A stretch of 64,000 bases of DNA from Chitinophagales bacterium (lineage in GTDB: Bacteria > Bacteroidota > Bacteroidia > Chitinophagales > Saprospiraceae): contig JAAFJN010000001.1 in the NCBI GenBank assembly GCA_013298845.1, positions 496,001 to 560,000 on the forward strand, in the 5' to 3' direction. Below the pieces are notes generated by a model. The model made no database searches. It was given only the letters and a program-made list of their open reading frames with translations, and had not been told where the DNA came from. The position numbers were made by a program, and so were the translations under genes. This document shows positions 59,951-64,000 of this stretch, in pieces (positions within the stretch are counted from its first letter, which is position 1; the number at the start of each line of letters is the position of its first letter).

Positions 59951-60847
59951 TTACAGCGTAAACATGTAAAAAATGCCGCCGTTGATGGCGGTGGATTGTC
60001 CTACGTTGCGGCCTTGCAATACGTACGCGCCGCCCGCCGAAACGGCAAACTGACGGGTAATCCAGTACTTGGCCCAGGCACCGGTGCTGGTGGCCTGCAT
60101 TTTGTTGGTGAGCATAGGGCCTTCGTTGTAGCGAATGTCATCGCCGCTGAGGCAGGCACCGCGTTCGGCCCACAGTTCCGCCTGAAACTTGGGGCGCAAA
60201 ATACCGAGGCGCAAAGTCGCATCAAAGAAATTGGGCGTTGGAACCCGGTTGCCGTAAATCAACTGGTTGTTGTAAATGTACGCGTCACGGTTAATTTTAA
60301 CGTCGGAGCGCCAACTGTGGCCCGCCTGCGCCGTTGCGTACCAGCCTTTGGCGGTGGTAAAGTGAACAATACCGCGCAACGATGCCATTTTGCATTTTAA
60401 ACCAATGCTAAAGGGCAAAAAATCGGTTTGGTACTGCGAAGCGGGAATGGAAAGGCCGCCCGTTGTTTGAAATTTGAGCGCACTGGAACCCATTTTGATT
60501 TCGTACGCCTGCCATTTGAGCCACAAAGCAAAATCCTGAATGCCGCTTTGTCCCTGCAAATAACTCGCCGAAGAACCGGTGCGAATCCAAGGTAAAGCCG
60601 CCATCACGTTGAGTTTGTTGGTGATACCGTAAGCGCTCATGAGCAGTACGCTTTGGTTGGTCACCGTGCCCAGGTTGAGGTTACTGCGTTTGTTAGTGCC
60701 TTCCCAATATTCCGACCACGAACTATTAGTGTATTGGAGCACGTTACACCATTGGCGCTTTTGCATTAAAAGGCCATCGGTGGGGGATTGCGCCAGTGTC
60801 TTTACAGACCAAAGCGCGAGGAGTAAAACCGTAAGTTTTAATTTCAT
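59951..60847 (-). CDS. Outer membrane beta-barrel protein
   Basis: The 298-residue product has a signal peptide (MKLKLTVLLLALWSVKTLAQ) and alternating short amphipathic strands, ending in an aromatic strand (GGIFYMFTL), as in transporters of the phenol-degradation MetA-like/porin fold. Its channel substrate is unknown. It begins the operon with the haloperoxidase-like lipoprotein (6-base gap), so the two may act together at the outer membrane. The upstream side (60848-61143) is A/T-rich. Confidence 0.78.
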   Translation of the reverse strand: MKLKLTVLLLALWSVKTLAQSPTDGLLMQKRQWCNVLQYTNSSWSEYWEGTNKRSNLNLGTVTNQSVLLMSAYGITNKLNVMAALPWIRTGSSASYLQGQSGIQDFALWLKWQAYEIKMGSSALKFQTTGGLSIPASQYQTDFLPFSIGLKCKMASLRGIVHFTTAKGWYATAQAGHSWRSDVKINRDAYIYNNQLIYGNRVPTPNFFDATLRLGILRPKFQAELWAERGACLSGDDIRYNEGPMLTNKMQATSTGAWAKYWITRQFAVSAGGAYVLQGRNVGQSTAINGGIFYMFTL

Positions 60848-61065
60848 ACCAAATAAGATAAATAGAATGGATAAGGTTAGTAAGTTAACAAGTGTTTGAA
60901 CCCCACAAAGATAGATTCATTTTGTTCAAAAAAAATTCTCTTATTCTGTTAATAAAGCAAAATTAAGAAAAAACAGCCAATTTCTTATTTTTACCTTTTT
61001 GTTTTAAAATTTGAAAAGTGTGTTTCTTTGAAACAAATTTTTTATTTTTATTCCTGAAAAATACC

Positions 61066-61073
61066 TACCTTTG
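61066..61073 (+). promoter_or_regulatory. -7 promoter element TACCTTTG before parE
   Basis: TACCTTTG lies 78 bases before the chosen parE ATG and 21 bases before an alternative in-frame start at 61087. Apart from this, 60848-61143 shows nothing clear. Confidence 0.5.
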
Positions 61074-61143
61074 GCCGCCGGAATGAATGGTAAATAAAGT
61101 TGCTGTTCTTCAATTCGGTCTCAAAAAACGTAAAAACAACAGT

Positions 61144-63045
61144 ATGCAAGAAGTAAGATATACCGAAGACGAAATTAAATCCCTCGATTGGCGCGAACAC
61201 ATCCGCTTGCGCCCGGGGATGTACATTGGTAAATTGGGCGATGGTGCCAGTGCCGACGATGGCATTTACGTGTTGCTCAAAGAGGTCATTGATAACTCCA
61301 TTGACGAATACGCCATGGGGTACGGCAAACAAATTGACGTACAAGTGAAAGACGGCGAAGTGTTTGTGCGCGACTACGGGCGGGGTATTCCGTTGGGAAA
61401 AGTGGTGGATGTTGTGTCAAAAATCAACACGGGTGCCAAATATGACTCCAAAGCGTTTAAAAAATCGGTGGGTTTGAACGGGGTAGGTACCAAAGCCGTA
61501 AACGCGCTCTCCGAATATTTTAAAGTAGTGGCCATCCGCGAAGGACAGGCCAAAACCGCCGAATTTCAGTTTGGCAACCTCAAAAAAGAAAGTAAAGTTG
61601 AACCCACCAAAGAGGAAAACGGTACCATTATTTCCTTTAAACCCGACAACGGCCTGTTCCGCAACTACCGCTACCTCCCCGAATACGTGGAGCAGCAATT
61701 GTGGAATTACGCTTACCTCAACGCGGGTCTGAAAATTAATTACAACGGTAAAACATTTTTTTCCAAAAATGGCCTGCTCGATTTGTTGAGCAAAAAAACC
61801 AACAGCGAAAACGTTCGTTACCCCATTATTCACCTCAAGGGCGAAGACGTGGAAATTGCCATGACCCACGGCGATCACTACGGCGAACAATATTATTCGT
61901 TTGTCAACGGCCAAAATACCACCCAGGGCGGTACCCACCTCAATGCATTCCGTGAGGCGTTGATTAAAGTCATCCGCGACCACTTCAAAAAACAGTTCGA
62001 CGCTAAAGACATCCGCGAAAGTATCATCGCGGCCGTGGCGGTGCGGGTAGAAGAACCGGTGTTCGAAAGCCAAACCAAAACCCGCCTCGGTTCCGAACGT
62101 ATCGCCCCCGATGGTCCCGCCATGCGGACGTTTATGGCCGATTTTCTGGCGCGCGAACTCGATAACTTTTTGCACAAAAATCCCGAAGTCGCCAAAGAAC
62201 TCCTCAAACGGATTCAACAAAGCGAACGCGAACGCAAAGAGATTGCCGACGTTAAAAAAATTGCCAACGAACGCGCCAAAAAAGCCAATATCCACAATAA
62301 AAAACTGCGCGATTGTCGCTACCACCTCAACGAAAAATGTTCGGAGGAGCAAAAATTAGCCAGTACCATTTTTATCACCGAGGGTGACTCCGCGAGTGGT
62401 TCGCTCACCAAATCGCGCAATGTGGACGCGCAAGCCGTGTTTAGTTTGCGTGGTAAACCGCTGAACTGCTACGGACTGACCAAAAAAATTGTGTACCAAA
62501 ACGAGGAGTTTAACCTCCTCCAACACGCCCTTAACATCGAAGATTCGCTCGATGACCTGCGTTATAACCGTGTCGTTATCGCCACCGATGCCGACGTGGA
62601 CGGGATGCACATTCGCCTGCTGCTGTTGACGTTTTTCTTGCAGTTTTTCCCCGATTTGGTGCGCAACGGTCACTTGTTTATCCTCGATACGCCGCTGTTC
62701 CGTGTTCGCGACAAACAACAGACGTTTTATTGTTACTCCGAAACGGAAAAACAACAGGCCATTAAAAAATTGCGTGGTAAACCGGAAATCACCCGATTTA
62801 AAGGGTTAGGGGAGATTAGCCCCAATGAGTTTAGCGCGTTTATCAACGAAAATATTCGCCTCGACCCGGTTATCCTCACCGAGGACATGAATATTGACCA
62901 CGTTTTGGACTATTACATGGGCAAAAACACCCCCGAACGCCAGGAATTTATCATCGAAAACCTGCGTTTTGAGTTGGATGTCATTGATACCCCCGAAGAA
63001 GAAGCCCAAATTCAGCCCGAGTTAGTGGCCGAAGAAATGGATTAA
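61144..63045 (+). CDS. parE: DNA topoisomerase IV subunit B
   Basis: This 633-residue type IIA topoisomerase ATPase subunit decatenates chromosomes with ParC. It shows the GHKL site ([43 protein letters not shown]), the transducer lysine region KTRLGSE, and the TOPRIM motifs [14 protein letters not shown] and DADVDGMHI. The length and C-terminal end are those of Bacteroidota ParE rather than GyrB. The ATG at 61144 precedes the family N-terminus ([15 protein letters not shown]); an upstream ATG at 61087 would add 19 residues. parC is not adjacent. Confidence 0.9.
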   Translation: MQEVRYTEDEIKSLDWREHIRLRPGMYIGKLGDGASADDGIYVLLKEVIDNSIDEYAMGYGKQIDVQVKDGEVFVRDYGRGIPLGKVVDVVSKINTGAKYDSKAFKKSVGLNGVGTKAVNALSEYFKVVAIREGQAKTAEFQFGNLKKESKVEPTKEENGTIISFKPDNGLFRNYRYLPEYVEQQLWNYAYLNAGLKINYNGKTFFSKNGLLDLLSKKTNSENVRYPIIHLKGEDVEIAMTHGDHYGEQYYSFVNGQNTTQGGTHLNAFREALIKVIRDHFKKQFDAKDIRESIIAAVAVRVEEPVFESQTKTRLGSERIAPDGPAMRTFMADFLARELDNFLHKNPEVAKELLKRIQQSERERKEIADVKKIANERAKKANIHNKKLRDCRYHLNEKCSEEQKLASTIFITEGDSASGSLTKSRNVDAQAVFSLRGKPLNCYGLTKKIVYQNEEFNLLQHALNIEDSLDDLRYNRVVIATDADVDGMHIRLLLLTFFLQFFPDLVRNGHLFILDTPLFRVRDKQQTFYCYSETEKQQAIKKLRGKPEITRFKGLGEISPNEFSAFINENIRLDPVILTEDMNIDHVLDYYMGKNTPERQEFIIENLRFELDVIDTPEEEAQIQPELVAEEMD

Positions 63046-63046
63046 T

Positions 63047-63895
63047 TTAGACGCTTTTAACGGCAATAAAGTCTTCTATTCGCTCGTACACTTCGGGTGC
63101 GGTAAGGCCGTGCCCGAAGTTTTTGGTGATCCACAACTCCGAATCGGGCCATGCTTCGTGCAATTTGACACTTTCGGTGTATTCGGTGACGTTATCGTCG
63201 CGGTCGTGGATAATCAAAGTGTCCATGTCGGCCAAGCGATTGACCCGGCGGGTAATGTCAATATCGTCGAAGGGCAGTTTAGCAAAATCTTCAATTTCCC
63301 TAAACGCCGCCTGCATCACCGTGTCACTAATGTCCAGATGCCGCGATGAACGCTCCATCGTGTACCGGAGACTGGTAAAAGGAGCCAACAAAACGGCTTT
63401 TTGCGGGCGAAACGCCACGCCCGTGTTGCTCAAGGCCCATACCACCGACGTAGCACCCACCGAGTGCCCGATAATGAGGTCCACGGGTGCGTGTTTTTGC
63501 AACAAGTACCGGATAATTTCGGCGTATTCTACCATCGTGAACCGGTTTCCGCTCGACCGACCGTGGGCGGGTGCGTCCACGGCAACGACCTGATAACCGG
63601 CGTTGAGCAAAATCGGTACCATTTTACGCCAGCGCCCGGAGTGGCTTTCCCAGCCGTGCACCAAGAGAGCGGTTGGCCCTTTAAATCCCCAGTGCCAAAT
63701 ACCGTAGCGACGGTTATTTACCGTTTCGTACGTAAGATCGGCGGTAGCCAGGAAATGGTGTTCTACCGTTTTGGGTTGTTTCTTTTTGGGTTTGCAAAAC
63801 AACGAAAAAGCAATTTTTCCGGCCAGTTTTGGCGAAAAAGCCGCTAAAGCATTGATACTTTGGATAATAGCGTGGGTCAGGGTGAATTTTTTCAT
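63047..63895 (-). CDS. Alpha/beta hydrolase
   Basis: The 282-residue protein has the alpha/beta-hydrolase fold: oxyanion region LLVHGWESHSGRW, VDAPAHGRSSG, nucleophile elbow GHSVGA (Ser near 145), Asp in LIIHDRDDNVTEY, and His in FGHGL. It is probably an esterase or lipase-like enzyme with an unknown substrate. Its start overlaps the stop of a further upstream gene (ATGA), so it is part of an operon that runs beyond the right edge. It converges with parE with one base between the stops. Confidence 0.88.
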   Translation of the reverse strand: MKKFTLTHAIIQSINALAAFSPKLAGKIAFSLFCKPKKKQPKTVEHHFLATADLTYETVNNRRYGIWHWGFKGPTALLVHGWESHSGRWRKMVPILLNAGYQVVAVDAPAHGRSSGNRFTMVEYAEIIRYLLQKHAPVDLIIGHSVGATSVVWALSNTGVAFRPQKAVLLAPFTSLRYTMERSSRHLDISDTVMQAAFREIEDFAKLPFDDIDITRRVNRLADMDTLIIHDRDDNVTEYTESVKLHEAWPDSELWITKNFGHGLTAPEVYERIEDFIAVKSV

Positions 63896-63999
63896 ATACC
63901 TAACGATGTGTTTGCTGTAGTGAGGGAAGTGGCCGGAAATGCGTGTACGGAGCGTTGTACAAAATCTTCGAGGTATTGCTCATGGCCCGTAAGTTTGTA
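63892..63999 (-). CDS. C-terminal end of an unidentified protein
   Basis: The last 35 codons of a minus-strand gene that continues beyond the right edge. The end reads as a helix (YLEDFVQRSVHAF) followed by a flexible tail. The length of the visible part is too short for a family call; a TetR-type regulator is one possibility. Its stop overlaps the ATG of the hydrolase by four bases. Confidence 0.5.
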   Translation of the reverse strand, partial: YKLTGHEQYLEDFVQRSVHAFPATSLTTANTSLGI

Positions 64000-64000
64000 A

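Overview
The window reads as a chromosomal segment of a member of the phylum Bacteroidota. The evidence is four secreted proteins with type IX secretion (T9SS) C-terminal sorting domains, a PorW/SprE lipoprotein, GldE directly after ssb, a WaaA Kdo transferase, a sigma-54 response regulator without a DNA-binding helix-turn-helix (a form common in this phylum), and repeated TAnnTTTG promoter elements a short distance before start codons. The proteins suggest a gliding or surface-secreting, environmental, Saprospira-like lineage, but the order cannot be fixed from sequence alone. No plasmid, prophage, CRISPR array, rRNA or insertion sequence transposase was seen. One tRNA-Gly is present.

Layout. 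1-3.5 kb: minus-strand operon of an AurF-like diiron oxygenase, a FabH/OleA-like ketosynthase, an OleC-like acyl-adenylate ligase and the start of an NAD-dependent epimerase; it looks like a small lipid or natural-product pathway. 3.7-10.6 kb: glucosaminidase-domain protein, Crp/Fnr regulator with a membrane protein, YCII and SRPBCC proteins, MFS transporter plus trehalase. 10.7-18.4 kb: three T9SS cargo proteins (thioredoxin-fold, a 1394-residue protein, CotH-like). 18.5-28.1 kb: housekeeping (SDR, RsgA, PorW, RsmE, AMP nucleosidase, SucD, FtsB/DivIC-like, FemAB/GNAT-like). 28.2-33.2 kb: ssb, gldE and a large secreted metalloprotease. 33.2-39.5 kb: TPR-HTH membrane lipoprotein, WaaA, a candidate small RNA with a strong terminator, a RicT/PSP1 protein with a repeated tail, and a GntR regulator. 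39.9-44 kb: tRNA-Gly, BLUF photoreceptor, polyprenyl synthase, membrane-anchored MutS-like ATPase. 44.1-45.7 kb: an A/T-richer island with poorly conserved secreted proteins. 45.7-56.9 kb: ECF42-type sigma factor, M1 peptidase, four-helix-bundle gene, MscS, DUF1361, Era, RND pump and a coiled-coil protein. 57-64 kb: sigma-54 response regulator, vanadium-haloperoxidase-like lipoprotein plus beta-barrel, ParE and an alpha/beta hydrolase.

The most unusual signal lies between the genes. At least six intergenic spaces carry arrays built strictly on a 7-bp period (variants of agtgaag, cgaacac, agagata, gatttaa), and they occur as inverted pairs of arms. Two of them (about 25.5 and 58.3 kb) share a conserved non-repeat core, including CTCTACrACGGG, and a third copy of that core sits beside the arm that flanks a four-helix-bundle (23S rRNA IVS/Avd-like) gene at 50.05-50.41 kb. 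I infer a dispersed, possibly mobile repeat family in which the four-helix-bundle gene may be the protein-bearing version. Several neighbouring genes end with their last codons inside these arrays.
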